NCBI GenBank assembly: GCA_015499995.1
Contig: JADNRV010000203.1
Span: 1 to 64,000, forward strand
Length of the DNA stretch: 64,000 nt
Direction: 5' to 3'
Source: Flammula alnicola
Lineage: Eukaryota > Basidiomycota > Agaricomycetes > Agaricales > Strophariaceae
The notes under the pieces are model-generated. The model worked only from the letters and a program-made list of their open reading frames with translations, had not been told where the DNA came from and searched no databases. The translations under genes were made by a program, and so were the position numbers. Below are positions 42,964-54,055 of the stretch, one piece after another. Position 1 is the first letter of the stretch. Each line of letters opens with the position of its first letter.

Positions 42964-43974
42964 GTCAGAAGCTGTTAAAAGAAATGTTAGAAAAGAAATG
43001 TTGATATAAAGACGACGTACCCTCGACAAGAACAGCCGAGTCACCGAAAACATAGCTATCCTCAGCAGCCATGTAAGCTAGAATTATATATGATACCTGG
43101 GCTGCCTGCCAATAAGGAGTGTACATCCACAAGGCTAACAACCCCCTTCGGCAGTTGCCCAACACTATGCAACATAATATCTACAGGCTGCCAGGGTGCC
43201 AGAGATGGCTTTGGTGCTTGTTGTTGGGGCGGGTGATGGTAAACAGGTGTCAACAATGCAAGAAATAATGTCCAGCACTGTATTTTGGGCGCGAAAAAAA
43301 ATATAATGGAATCTATTAATATATTCTGACCTGCCCCCACCATTTGCGTGCCTCAGGGAGGGCAGGGATGGGTGGATTGATGAGCACGGCTTTGGATGAT
43401 GTTCCTATTTGGGGCGGGGCTGCTGTCAAACAAATGTCAACAATGTGGGAAATGATGCTCGGGGTTGCATTTGGGCTCTTGCTCATTGTCAGGGGCAGTT
43501 TGGGGCACGGGGAAAAATCCAATAGGGTCCAGTAATATATTGCTACCCATTGCCGCCCTTTGTGCGCCTCGTGGGGGGCGGGAATGGGTGGATTGACGAG
43601 GATGTCTTTGGATGACATTCTAAAATTAGACGTAAAGCGCCCTGTGTGATATTTTTAGATGCCAGCGCTTGTGCCTTGTTTGATTATCTATAGATTAGAT
43701 TGCCAGAAAGCGCCCAGCATAATATTTTTAGATCCAGATGCTCATGCCTGTCTCTGTTATCTATAGATTAGATATATTTTATTGATCCCACACTGCATGT
43801 TTAAAAATAGACTCAGTTCATTTTCTGTTTGCTCAAAAATCTCAGGTGGAAAAGATTGAACAGAACACATTGAATGTATTTAAACTAATGATACTACAGA
43901 GGTATAGAAAAAGACCAATAAAATACGCGAGTAAAATGAGGATAAGCAAACAAGGAGGAGACATGTCGACGTGA

Positions 43975-44640
43975 GTGATGCACGTCGACGCCTCGCCTGC
44001 TGCTGCTCATCCTCATTCCCCTCGTCATTGCTCCCACCTCAGCATCGCCCCCATAACAGAGCCGCAGCAGCAGCGGTCACGCTGCTGCTCATTGTCATCG
44101 TACCCGATCAGCAGCTGGTCGCGCTGCTGGTCGTTGTCATTGTCGTATCAGAGCAGCAGTGGTCGCACTGCTGCTCATCGTCATCGTACCTCATCGTGGC
44201 CGAGCAGCAGCCGGTTGCGCTGCTCCTCATTATCGTCGTCGTATCTGTCGTGCTGCTGCTCGTGCCATCATCGTATCTGAGGATGGTTGTTGCCGTATCC
44301 GAGCAGCAGTGGTCGTGCTGCTGCTGCTCGTTATCGTCGCCATATCCGAGCACCAGCCGCTCGCGCTGCCGCTGCTCGTTATCGTTGTCATACCCCAGCA
44401 ACAGCAGCGGTCATGCTGCTGCTCGTGGTCGTCGCCGTATCTGAACAGCAGCGGTCGTGCTGCTGCTGCTGTTCCCGCCTCCTCGCCGGCGTCATATATG
44501 AGCAGCAGCAGTGGTGTACTGCTGCTGCCGCTCCCAACTGCCATCATCGTCGTATCCGAGCGGCAGCCATCGTGCTGCCGCTCCTCCCATCTTGATGTTA
44601 TCACCACATCTGAGAAGCAGCAGTGTCGTCATTGCAAGCA
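43975..44640. repeat. CTG/CAG-rich minisatellite, left arm of the foldback
   Basis: Degenerate units of about 40-45 bp, built of GCTGCTGCTCGTTATCGTCG and GTATCCGAGCAGCAG. The right arm (46,640-46,860) carries the inverse. All long frames here are artefacts of the triplet bias. Confidence 0.8.
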
Positions 44641-44726
44641 GATGCAGTGGTGGTGGCGTCGTGAGCGGAGGCAACAATGGGTGTTGTGATCAGAGATGGC
44701 CACGGTGGTGAGGTCCTAAAGCAAGA

Positions 44727-44761
44727 ATTCGAACATCGTCTGCACGAGACGATGTTCGAAT
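44727..44761. repeat. Perfect 15-bp-arm hairpin
   Basis: ATTCGAACATCGTCT, loop GCACG, then AGACGATGTTCGAAT. A second hairpin, GAATTGAGTC-ATAA-GACTCAATTC, lies at 45,011-45,034. Confidence 0.8.
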
Positions 44762-45470
44762 CTAAGGAGATAACGAAATAACATTCATCGTCTCCTCGCA
44801 TAGCCTTGCATTTGGCATCTCCGCGCTCTGGTACTTCCGTGCTGGATGGGATGGGCGGTGTCAGGCCCTGGGTCGTCGGCGGTGATAGGTGCCAGCAAGC
44901 GGCAGCGGCAGCGGGTACACCTGGGGTGACAGAGACGACGAGTCTCGTCCCCTCGTCTGACCTATGGGCTGGGCGTGTGGGTAGGGAGAACAAAGGACAT
45001 AGAATGGAATGAATTGAGTCATAAGACTCAATTCGTTGCGTACTAGGTGGGTCTCCCTCCACTAGGGTCTCCCCTCATGTTCTCTGTCCCTTCATCTCCC
45101 ACCCGCATCCTTCTCGAGTCTGCCCACGTCCCTAGAGGAGAGGAGGGGCATGCGACGCGGGGTCATTGGGTTGTTCATGCAGTAGAGGACTTATACAATC
45201 ACAAGATCATTAATAAAACACATATAAGAACAAAATATATATATACATACCTTTTTGAAGATTTGGGGGCCGGGATGGACAATGGGGAAGTGACGGAGTG
45301 TGGTGGTGGTGGTTGAAGGCAAGGACCAATGACGAGGAATGATGTTGATCTGTTATTCGGCGTTTGCCGAGCGCGAGCTGATTGGCTGGCAAACTCGGAC
45401 CGGCTGTACTCCCATGTCTTCGTCGAGGTTTCCAACGTCTCCGAGACATTCCCCAGCACATCCTAAGGCT

Positions 45471-46064
45471 ATAAATTTATTTTAATATAATAAATTATTA
45501 CATACATGCATTCAAACATTTTTATAGGATTCCAGAAGTCAAAATCTTGCTAATCTATGAAGACATCGTCAAACGAGGTGATTTCGGGCATTTGAGGTCA
45601 AATATCTTACACTGCGTTAGTTCTAATCATACCGAAATGGAGATAATGTAGGAGAACTATTATTTGAATCAAATAGAATGTTTCCAGATACTTTGTGAGG
45701 CTCATAGTGACTCAGGACGTTCACAACTTCGAAATACCATCTTGATGGGCAGGCTGCTCAAATATTTCTCATTGATTTCATGCATTAGTTGACGAGAATC
45801 TCTGTACTGTGGCACATACTCTGAACAGTATCTTGGAAACCTCTGAAATATGGGGTAATATCACCCTGTAATGAAAATATACCATATCTCGAGCTATCGA
45901 TAAGAGTATTGGAATCCTAAATGCAATGTACATGTCTTCAAAATACCCGAAATCACCACGGTCGCTCGCAAACTCGATTTAACAGGCAGTACTATTGCTA
46001 TCTTGACAGTAAATTTGACATTTGTCTCCTAAATGACATAGTATATATATTCCGATAATAAACT
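45471..46064. other. AT-rich centre (loop) of the foldback element
   Basis: The spacer between the innermost arms is AT-rich and shows no gene, TIR or repeat that I can support. Confidence 0.5.
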
Positions 46065-46639
46065 TACCCTTAGATGTGCTGTGGATGTCCTTGGGGACGT
46101 TTGAGACCTTGACGACGGATCGGAAGCTGGCCGGTCCGAGTTTGCCAGCCAATCGTGACACTGTGGGAAAATGCCAGATAACCATCAACGACGGTTCAGC
46201 ACCATTGATGGTTATCTTCCACCACCATCCCTCATCCTTCCCCGTCTCTCTCACCTATCCTGACGCCTAAGGACTTGAGTAAAGGTTAGTAAGTCTTTGT
46301 CTTAATGATTTTACATATATATTCTAACATTTTGGGATGTTAATAGGTACGGTATAATTTGAACTAGACCCACCACCATGTCGCGTGCCCCACCCCTCGT
46401 TGGCGGACGGGCCGACTTGGGAAGGATACAGATAGTAGATGAGGAGTTGGAGTGCGCTAGGGGAGACCCTGGCAGAGGGAGACCCGCCCGGTACATGTTC
46501 AATTGAGTCCCCCTCACCTCTCCCTCATCACCACTGACTGCCACCCCTTTGCTCGCATCCATGGCCGATGCCAACACCCACTGCCTCCGCCTCCCAACAC
46601 CGCTGTCAGCAGTGTGACAGCCAGTCATGGGATGCGACC

Positions 46640-46860
46640 ATGAGGACGAGGTAGCAGCAGCGTAACTGCATCTGCTTGGATACGACGGTGAGGTAAGAGC
46701 AGCAGCAGCAGTCGTGCTGCTGCTGCATGGATACCACTATGACGCTGAGGTAAGAGCGACAGTAGCAGCAGTACGATTGCTGCTGCTAGTGCACCACGAC
46801 GAGGGCGAGGTCGGAGCAGCAGCAGCACGACTGCCGCTGCTCGGATACCACATCTCTGCG
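46640..46860. repeat. CAG-rich minisatellite, right arm of the foldback
   Basis: Units such as GAGGTAAGAGCAGCAGCAGC and GGATACCAC form the inverted counterpart of 43,975-44,640. Confidence 0.75.
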
Positions 46861-48386
46861 ACCCAGCGCTGCCGCCAAGAGTCCCAGTGTCCTGCCCGCA
46901 GAGACGCCATGTCTCCACCACCCCGGCCCTCATTTGGCAGGTGCCGACCACTTACGAAACACCAGGAACAATGACGCTACGCGAGCTTCACCCCCTCCTG
47001 ATCCACCGCCTGCCTCCACCCTCCACTCTTGCCCTCCCTGCTTTCCCTCTCTCCTTGCCCCACCCATGCCCCGACGTCTCCTAGCTCGTGGTCCATGCCA
47101 CATGTGGGTAACGACATGAAGAGATGACAAATGGGTTTCAAATGGCCAAGCTGGGGAAGACAAGTGAAGATGCCGCCATGGGAGCCAACGAGAGAGGGAA
47201 AGACCCAGCGCCGCCACCATCGCCCAAGAAGAGCACCCCACTGCAAGGCCAGCAAGGTCAACGACAAGCCAACAACGACGCCACGGGGGCGAATGACGAG
47301 GAAGAGGGGTAGGAGACGAGGGCGAGGGGACAACGCACCGCTGCCATGGGGTGAGTCGTGCGCCTCACCGCTATTGCTGGGAGTGCGCCTGATATGCGCA
47401 TTGCCACCCATCGTTATGATCACAGTTATTCGTATTATTGTTATCTAGTAGTAGTATTATTGATGCAATAATTCTTAGTGAAACATAATATATTTTGTTT
47501 TTATCAAAGATTTTTGAATGATTTATCTGAGCAGAAACACCACTTCCGAATGTGGAAGGTGTCCCAATATGGTGGCCCATCAAGTGTTCCCATTCTGGGC
47601 AGTGTCATCCAGATGAATAAAGATCCATCCATCCCTTCCTCACTGAAATTTGGGATAAAAATTATACCATTAGAATCGCGCTTGTCTGTAGATCATAAGT
47701 ATATGTTTTATTTAATAAAATTCTAACAGGAAAGGTGTGCAAGTGCCAAAATAAGCCCGGTATCCCGTGTCGTGATGCCATCATTTGCTCTAAATGTATC
47801 CGGACCTGCTGCAGTTATTTTTGGAACATCATCCAAACCCATCCATGCCAATCCATCCATTCCCACTGCCCCATGAGGCACGCAAAGGGCGGCAATGAGT
47901 AGCAATATATTACAAGACCCCATTGGATTTTTTCCCGTGCTCCAAACCGCCCCCGATGATGAGCAAGAGCCCAAATGCAACCCCGAGCATCATTTCCCAC
48001 ATTGTTGACAGTTGTTTGACAGCAGCCCTGCCCCAAATAGGAACATCATCCAGAGCCATTCTCATCAATCCACCCATCCCTGCCCTCCCTGAGGCACGCA
48101 AATGGTGGGGGCAGGTCAGAATATATTAATAGACCCTATTAGAATTTTTCCCGTGCCCAAAAGCACCCCCAATGACGAGCAGCACCCAAAATACAGCCGC
48201 AGACACTATTTCCTGCATTGTTGACATCTGTTTACTATCCCCTGCCCCAACAACAAGCACCAAAGCCATCTCTGGCACCCCGGCAGCCTGTAGATATTAT
48301 GTTGCATAGTGTTGGGCAACTGCCCAAGGGGGTTGTTAGCCTTGTGGATGTACACTCCTTATTGGCAGGCAGCCCAGGTATCATAC

Positions 48387-48576
48387 ATGATACTGGCACA
48401 TCTCAGTGCGCGCACGCTTAGAAGAGTCGCTATCGGACCGGGCCGGGGACTTGTCAGAGCTATGAGCCAAGGCCTTGGACGCCTTGAGATATGCGAGACT
48501 GTCAACATCCATGTTGGGAACTAGCGCGTATGGGAGACATACCACCTCCGCGTGTTTAGCAGAAAACTGGAGAGAG
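48387..48576 (-). pseudogene. Probable 5' exon fragment of the family C antisense gene
   Basis: On the minus strand ATG at 48,512 opens MDVDSLAYLKASKALAHSSD then KSPARSDSDSSKRAR, which runs to the edge of the foldback. The frame is Ser/Asp/Arg-rich and looks coding rather than random. If the foldback inserted into the antisense gene, the rest is the MAAEDSYVF exon at 43,072. Both flank the foldback in the same orientation. Confidence 0.4.
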
Positions 48577-50027
48577 TGTTAAAGTGCTAGGTTTCATCTA
48601 CGTTGGAAATGATCTAGCTAGTGGTGCAGAAAGAACTCTACACTCAACACAACCAAACCACAAAACCAACAACTTGACTAGACGTAGTCTTGTGTGCGAG
48701 TCTCGGGGGTAAAGTATGAAAAAGGAGAAGTGCTTCGACTTGTAAACAAGTCTACATGGGTTTTTGGTATGGGGCGGGTTTTAGTTCCGTAGAACTGGTG
48801 TGGTGACTTTCTAACTTCAAAACAATGCCGAACTCGGACTTCCTTTAACTTGACGACTGATACGAACTTTTGACTTTAACTTGACTTTAACAACCTGTAA
48901 CTTTCATGCAGTGACCGCGACGAGTATGCACTACAACTTTCACGCTACCATGACAGGATCGCGCTACAACTTTCATGTGGTCACGACAGGCGCACGCTAC
49001 ACTTTACAGAAACACATGTCAAACCCTGGTTAACTACTTCTCAAACTTGCAATGGTCGCAAAGCTGTTTTGAAGTGTCAAATGTTGGTCTTTATTAAATT
49101 AAGTCTGGTGCGACGAGGTTAAATCGTTCCCTTAAGTGTTTTCACTGGTTTTTAAGCGTCAACTGTGGGGTGGATTGCCTACCCTACTACGTGCATTACA
49201 AGCATATTTTATACCTACTGAGCGCCAAGCCTCTACATGTTGCATATGATTCTACGCGTCTAATAGCACTATTTCTACTGGTTCATGGTGTCGTGATTAC
49301 GGGTCCATTCGGTAACGGTTACTGGTGAGTCCCCGTTTTCTGGCGTATGTTTTGGTTTCAAGAATGAACTGCTATGTCGCGGAACACCCTCTTTTGGGAT
49401 CAATACAGTTGGGTCCGTATTTAGACACATTATTGCCCGATTGGGATGCATGGCACGTTTAGCGTGGGTTTCTCTTCTCCCGGTGCGGCATGGTCGTCGG
49501 TTAAGTGAGAGCCGCCGCCTCTATGGCGGCGTTTCCCGTGTGCTTTACTTATGAGCTGGTCTTTGAGCGCTCGGTCTGTTCGGGACCGAACTACTCAGCC
49601 GTTCTACACGTATAACGGACAGATAGGTGTATGGGACAATGTGGACCGCCCGGTCACGTGTTCATTGGCCCGCGATCGACACGTCTAACGCCGTCTCCAT
49701 ATTGGACTAGTCGTGCCTCAAGACTTCGGGATTCTCATTCTGCGCGGGTTTTTCCAGTCGAAGCCTCTTGTTTGATTTGCAGGGACACATGGAGGTCATG
49801 CTTCTTTGGCACCAACCTTAGTTCTACGCGTACTTCTGAGCTTACTAGCCAGGCCCGCCGGACCGTAGATAGTTACTTCTGTTGTACTTGGTTAGGTGGT
49901 TTCCCGTGTGTAACCCACTTAGTCGGCCAACACGAGGTATGCTGCCTACCCTTGTTTCCCTAGTGTAATAGGTTGATTGATTGGGAAATCACAAAATTCC
50001 ATGGGTGGACCGCGCCGCGCCCTATCA
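48577..50027 (-). repeat. LTR-B, full copy in minus orientation
   Basis: In minus-strand sense it starts TGATAGGGCGCGG at 50,027 and ends CACTTTAACA at 48,577: 1,451 bp with proper TG...CA ends, and matching 13,767-15,221. A polypurine-like GTGTGGGGGAGA directly precedes the TG end (50,028-50,039 on the plus strand), so it is best read as the 3' LTR of a minus-oriented family B element whose interior lies to the right. GAGAG and TCTCC flanks do not form a duplication. Confidence 0.9.
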
Positions 50028-50067
50028 TCTCCCCCACACTTATAATATTGACTGTCCCCAGTCAATG
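50028..50067 (-). other. Polypurine tract and repeated 40-bp motif next to LTR-B
   Basis: On the plus strand the block begins TCTCCCCCACACTTATAATA and ends GACTGTCCCCAGTCAATG; its reverse complement has a purine run ending at the LTR start, as expected for second-strand priming. The motif recurs at 53,618-53,656 (CCTCCCCCACACTTTACAAC). Confidence 0.6.
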
Positions 50068-50497
50068 CCGCGTGATCCGAGTATGTTTCTCCCTAAGCCC
50101 TTGGTACTGGCCGAGATGCCGCACGGATATTCCCGTGATGCCTAAGCCTTCGTACACCACTATCTCGTCGCGCTGCTCAAGCTGCCCACGCCGCCAGACC
50201 CAATCTTAATCATGATGTCATCCATCAGAACACGCGCCCATTGTCTGTTTTGCGTCAAACTTTAGCGCCCGTCTAGAAGTCAAGGTACGTGCAGCGCCCA
50301 ACGGTTCAAGCTTTTACGCTCTACTATTGAAACACGTCGCCCATTGTTTTACCAGATCCCCGTGTAGTTTATTCCTAGTGCACAGACCAGACTGGACCCA
50401 ATAAATAATGTGTCAATCCTGACGCTGAGCCCACCAGTCTCTGTTACACACTCCAACTGCCCCCTTCCTGCTTAATCACTGCTCTTATTTTCCCACC
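50068..50497. other. Upstream region of the antisense gene
   Basis: Between the PPT and the ATG at 50,498 there is pyrimidine-rich, gene-free DNA ending TCTTATTTTCCCACCATGCC, a plausible promoter and leader for the plus-strand gene. Confidence 0.45.
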
Positions 50498-52587
50498 ATG
50501 CCCTCTTCTCGTGAATCTTCTGCTTTGCCTACTCTGGATGCCTCTATCGGCGTCTTCGACATTTATCAATTCATTCACCCTGCTTTTCGGGCACTCAAAG
50601 ACTGCCTCCACGACGAGCTTGATGCAGAGTCTGCCTATGGTGCTCTACAGAGCCAGCTATATTTCATGATGCGTACATTTTTCCTGTTGATTCCACGGGG
50701 TTTTTGTGGGGCCTGACTCTTTCCTTCACTTTTGTATCGCAGAGCCGTTTCCTATGTTTCGCGGAGATTGTAGGCAGTGAATACCTAATCCCTGATGACA
50801 TCCACGCTTTCCGGCAACTACACGCGAACCTTGCCAAGTTATTGTCTCCTGAGCAACTTTTTGCGCTCAAGTGTGAGGACTGGGTTATTGACAACCCAGC
50901 ACGAGTAGGTTTTTCTTTTCCTGCCCCTGTTATGCCACGCTAAGGCTTATTTATTTATTCTAGCAACCCCTGCCCCTAGACTACGAATTCCCTCCTGCCC
51001 AGGCTGGCTCCCTCCCTTTCACGCCCCATCGGCAGAAACTAGCCAAAGAATTCATGCTGAAACAACATGAAGAGCGCACAAAACGGGTTGCAGCGCAAAA
51101 GGCATGCGAGAAACGCGAACACCGAGAGCGAAAAGCAAGCGAGAAACGCGAACGCCGGGCGCGACAAGCCAGCGAGCGGGCGGAAGCGGCCAGACAGGCC
51201 GAGCTACAGCGACAGGCCGACTTGACGCATGAAGCAGAGGCAGACTGCCAGGCAGCACTCGAGTTTGCTCAATCAGGTATGTGATTTTAGTTTGCTATGC
51301 TCAGGCTTTCCTTGTCCCTTAACATCTCCTACTCCTTTTTGACTTAGGTTTTCAGTCACTAATTCCCCTTTCTGAGGATGACCTTGACCAGAGCAATCCT
51401 TCCCCATCACGGGCCGAGTCATCGAAAGCCACGGGAAAATGCAAGTGTTCCTCTAGTGCGCGCCAATCTGCACGCCAGTTAGCCAAGAGTAAGGCAACTG
51501 TTTCCAATACTGACGATGACGAGGATACCCAGCCACCTTCTGCTGGACCGTCCAAGAAGGCCAAGTATGCCCCCTCCTGGCCGCATACCAAGATCTTATC
51601 ACAGGAAGCGTTCCTTGAAGATGCCCGTGCTTTGTGGCAACAGACTCTGGAGGGTCTACAGGCTAACGCACCCCCAGCCCTCATCGACGCTGCCCAGCTT
51701 AAGGTATTTCGTCGTGGTTTCCAGGCTAAGGTATGTTTGGTCACTTAACCAATTTCCCCGCATCTTTCTTAATCTCCATTACCGTTATACAGGTCAATGC
51801 CCCTTGTTTCGCCTGCGTTATGGGTGACACTGAGCAACATTGCCAGTTCCTTGGCTTCGGAAAGGGGTGCCCCCCTTGTACGCACCACAAACACGGTCGA
51901 TGCTCGTTTGTTTGGTCATCCGAGGAGCGCGCACATTACCGGGAACACGCGTATTCGCTGGGCCAAGACTCGTTGACCAGTAAGTTCTGACCCGCCTATC
52001 TCCAGTATTCGCGACTGAATTGTTTCTACTTGATAGGTTTCCAGGAGGACTTAAGGGACATTCAATTCCACTGCAGTCAAGGTCTGATTTCCGCGCGTCA
52101 AGCAGAGTCATCATATGAACAGGCCGACCATCTCGCAGGCCGCTTTGCTCAGTGTGTTATTGCTTTGTACCACGAGGACTTTCTGGCTGCCCTGACGCGG
52201 TCAGTTTTTACTAGTCAGCAGTGCGTCGACTTCGTCCTGGACCGCGCGTCGAACGTCGACGTCGCCGAACTTGGTCACCACGGCCTCCCACTTATCGACA
52301 AGCTATTATTGTTCCTGGATCCCGACGTGTTCTAGCACATTCCGACCACCAGCTGGGAGCATACGGTTCTCAAGTACTGCCTGTACCAGGAATCGCAGAA
52401 ACCACAGAAGGCCTCTGTCGCAGATTCCGCGGAAATTAAGGACCTGCTGGATTTGGAGGCCGAAGAAGCGCCGAGTGATGAAGAGAGCGATGATGAAAGC
52501 GGCAAGGATTCCCCGCGTCAACCCAATGATGGCGACGGCGACGACGAGGGCGAGTCGGTCAACAGTCGGTCGGGGGAAGAGGCATAG
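50498..52587 (+). CDS. Multi-exon Cys-rich protein, antisense to an LTR-B element; one in-frame TAG
   Basis: ATG at 50,498 gives MPSSRESSALPTLDASIGVF. Exons join in frame across GT-AG introns near 50,673-50,743, 50,911-50,963, 51,280-51,347, 51,731-51,792 and 51,980-52,036. The middle is an Ala/Arg/Glu coiled coil (QKACEKREHRERKASEKRER). A Cys/His cluster follows: CFACVMGDTEQHCQFLGFGK, then GCPPCTHHKHGRCSF, likely zinc-binding. Then comes a helical region (HCSQGLISARQAESSYEQAD), with TAG at 52,333-52,335. Beyond it the same frame continues HIPTTSWEHTVLKYCLYQES and an acidic tail (EEAPSDEESDDESGKDSPRQ) to a stop at 52,585-52,587, so TAG is probably a recent nonsense change. I do not recognise the family; nucleic-acid binding is inference. 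Confidence 0.7.
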
Positions 52588-54055
52588 GACCACTTGTCAG
52601 GAGGTACTCTAGTACCTCTCTTTTTGGCAAGTTGTTCTCCTCTTTCCACCCATCTTTTGCTAAACCACCTCGTTTCTAGCTACTCTACCATGCTCCTGAT
52701 TCCCGCGCATCATCCTTGGTCGGGCGCCTCATCTTTTTCTTTGAATGGGCTCTATCTATTAGAGCCCATGTCTATACATATTTTATACTGCCCAGGGTAG
52801 GGGCTAAGCTACCCACAGTATATAGTTCTATAGCCCTTTTTGTGTGAGGGGGTTCGCTCTTTGGCAGAGCCCCCTTTGTTTAATATAGCCTACCAAGTTC
52901 ACTTGAGTGGATTTGGTATTAACTTTGGCCTCTCTTGTGTGATCTGGTGTTGCTAAATCCCTAAGTTTCTGAGACACCATCTTTGACTGATTTTCGCCTG
53001 GAATGATATGTGCCTGTATACTTCACCGTTTCCACGCGGGTTTCTGGGTACGTAAGTCTGGACTCAAGCTTGGTGGTGGATAAAGTCAATCTGACGACAC
53101 TCGATTGTTATTTTACTCCTCGTCCATCGTCCGTTTCTTGTTTTACACCATTCTATGATGAGCCACCCATGACTTCTACTCCCTGACCATGTTGGTTTTA
53201 TTTTGACTAAGTCATCCTTAGTGTAGTCTGCCCCAGCATAGCGTCTTGCTTGCACTTGGCCGAAACCCGCGTCAATCAAATGTGTTCTATATTTAGGTTA
53301 CTCATTCAATTTTTGGTAGCAGTTTTGACCGAGGCTCGCGAACACTGATTGCCGCTCAGTTATCTAATTATAGACTGTCTGTCTTCGACTTGGCCTATTC
53401 ACTTCAGGTTTCTACTAGATTGAAGCTGTTTTTGTATTGATTTTTTGGCTCAAGACTTAGCCGTTGGTAGGCTACATTGACTCATAGCTAGTTGATGCAT
53501 TTTGCGCGTCTTTCTAGCTCCTGTTGTCTCAGATTTATAAGACTTTTTCATCTGTGTTTGCCGCGTAGATTTAACGTTCCCGGAATCTGGTGTCTTTTTG
53601 AACGCTCCTTAGTGCCTCCCTCCCCCACACTTTACAACTTGACTGTCCTCAGTCAAACTTCGAGTGCGTGCCATCGGAAGTACTTCGTGTTCTTGACAGA
53701 TACACTGGTGCACACATGAAGCTTGTTCATACTTGTGGTGGCTCGAGAGGAGGTGCAGGGGCAGATGTCTTGGAGGTTCTGTTCAGACTGCACAAACAAG
53801 CACGAAGCCTCCTCTGTGCTCGTGTTGGCTGAGGAAGCCGGGATTATGGAGGCAGAAATGGTGTGTTCATTCTAATGAGCTCTAAGCTCATCCATCATCA
53901 GCGAGAAGGTGCTGCAGGTGAGTGCATCTCAGCATTTGACGAAACACCCATCAACCGTGTGAACACAGCTGATGGCATACACGAGTGCAGAACATACTCA
54001 TCTATGGAAGGATGGAATGCCCTCATATATATGAGCACAGAACGTCCTTGCGTAT
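52588..54055. other. Gene-free stretch with a second polypurine-like block
   Basis: I see no supported gene. 53,618-53,656 repeats the PPT-adjacent motif of 50,028-50,067. Around 53,890-54,130 there are short CATATGTGAGCATGG-like inverted words. Parts may be remnants of a retroelement LTR, but I could not define ends. Confidence 0.4.

Larger units (their letters stand above)
41732..43072 (-). pseudogene. Antisense coiled-coil gene downstream of family C pol, split by a Mutator-like MITE
   Basis: On the minus strand, ATG at 43,072 gives MAAEDSYVFGDSAVLVE, then a GTACGT...TTTAACAG intron, then TCTGAC. The MITE 41,966-42,963 inserts exactly there, with its 9-bp duplication GTCAGAAG(T/C). Beyond it the same frame continues ASDLAVNNAHSQEVLAKASA ... 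ELAHRKVIGEIQAELVVGLH to a stop at 41,732. The product is helical and coiled-coil-like; I do not recognise the family. It runs antisense to pol and converges on it. The true N terminus may be the peptide MDVDSLAYLKASKALAHSSD encoded at 48,387-48,512 (minus), beyond the foldback element. Confidence 0.6.
43091..48386. mobile_element. Giant nested foldback element (~5.3 kb, concentric inverted repeats)
   Basis: Outer arms 43,091-43,622 and 47,825-48,386 are inverted copies (ATGATACCTGGGCTGCCTGC at the left end, its complement at the right). Inside lie CTG-type and CAG-type minisatellites (43,975-44,640 and 46,640-46,860), inverted blocks 45,030-45,160 / 46,370-46,510 (GGGTCTCCCTCCACTAGGGT-like) and 45,345-45,470 / 46,065-46,195 (GATTGGCTGGCAAACTCGGA). 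All pairs centre near 45.75 kb. Each outer arm carries direct repeats of about 212 bp. No supported gene inside. Confidence 0.82.

Noticed and set aside
43971..44690. Open frames rich in Cys/Ser/Ala in the CTG/CAG array
   Set aside because: Triplet-repeat minisatellite; every frame is open for compositional reasons and the mirror array at 46.7 kb shows the same.
48577..50027. A clean solo LTR with target duplication
   Set aside because: The flanking 5-mers (GAGAG and TCTCC) do not match, and a polypurine tract adjoins the TG end, so it is better read as a 3' LTR of a truncated element.
52785..53617. A third LTR type
   Set aside because: No second copy, no TG...CA ends and no PBS could be found in the window.
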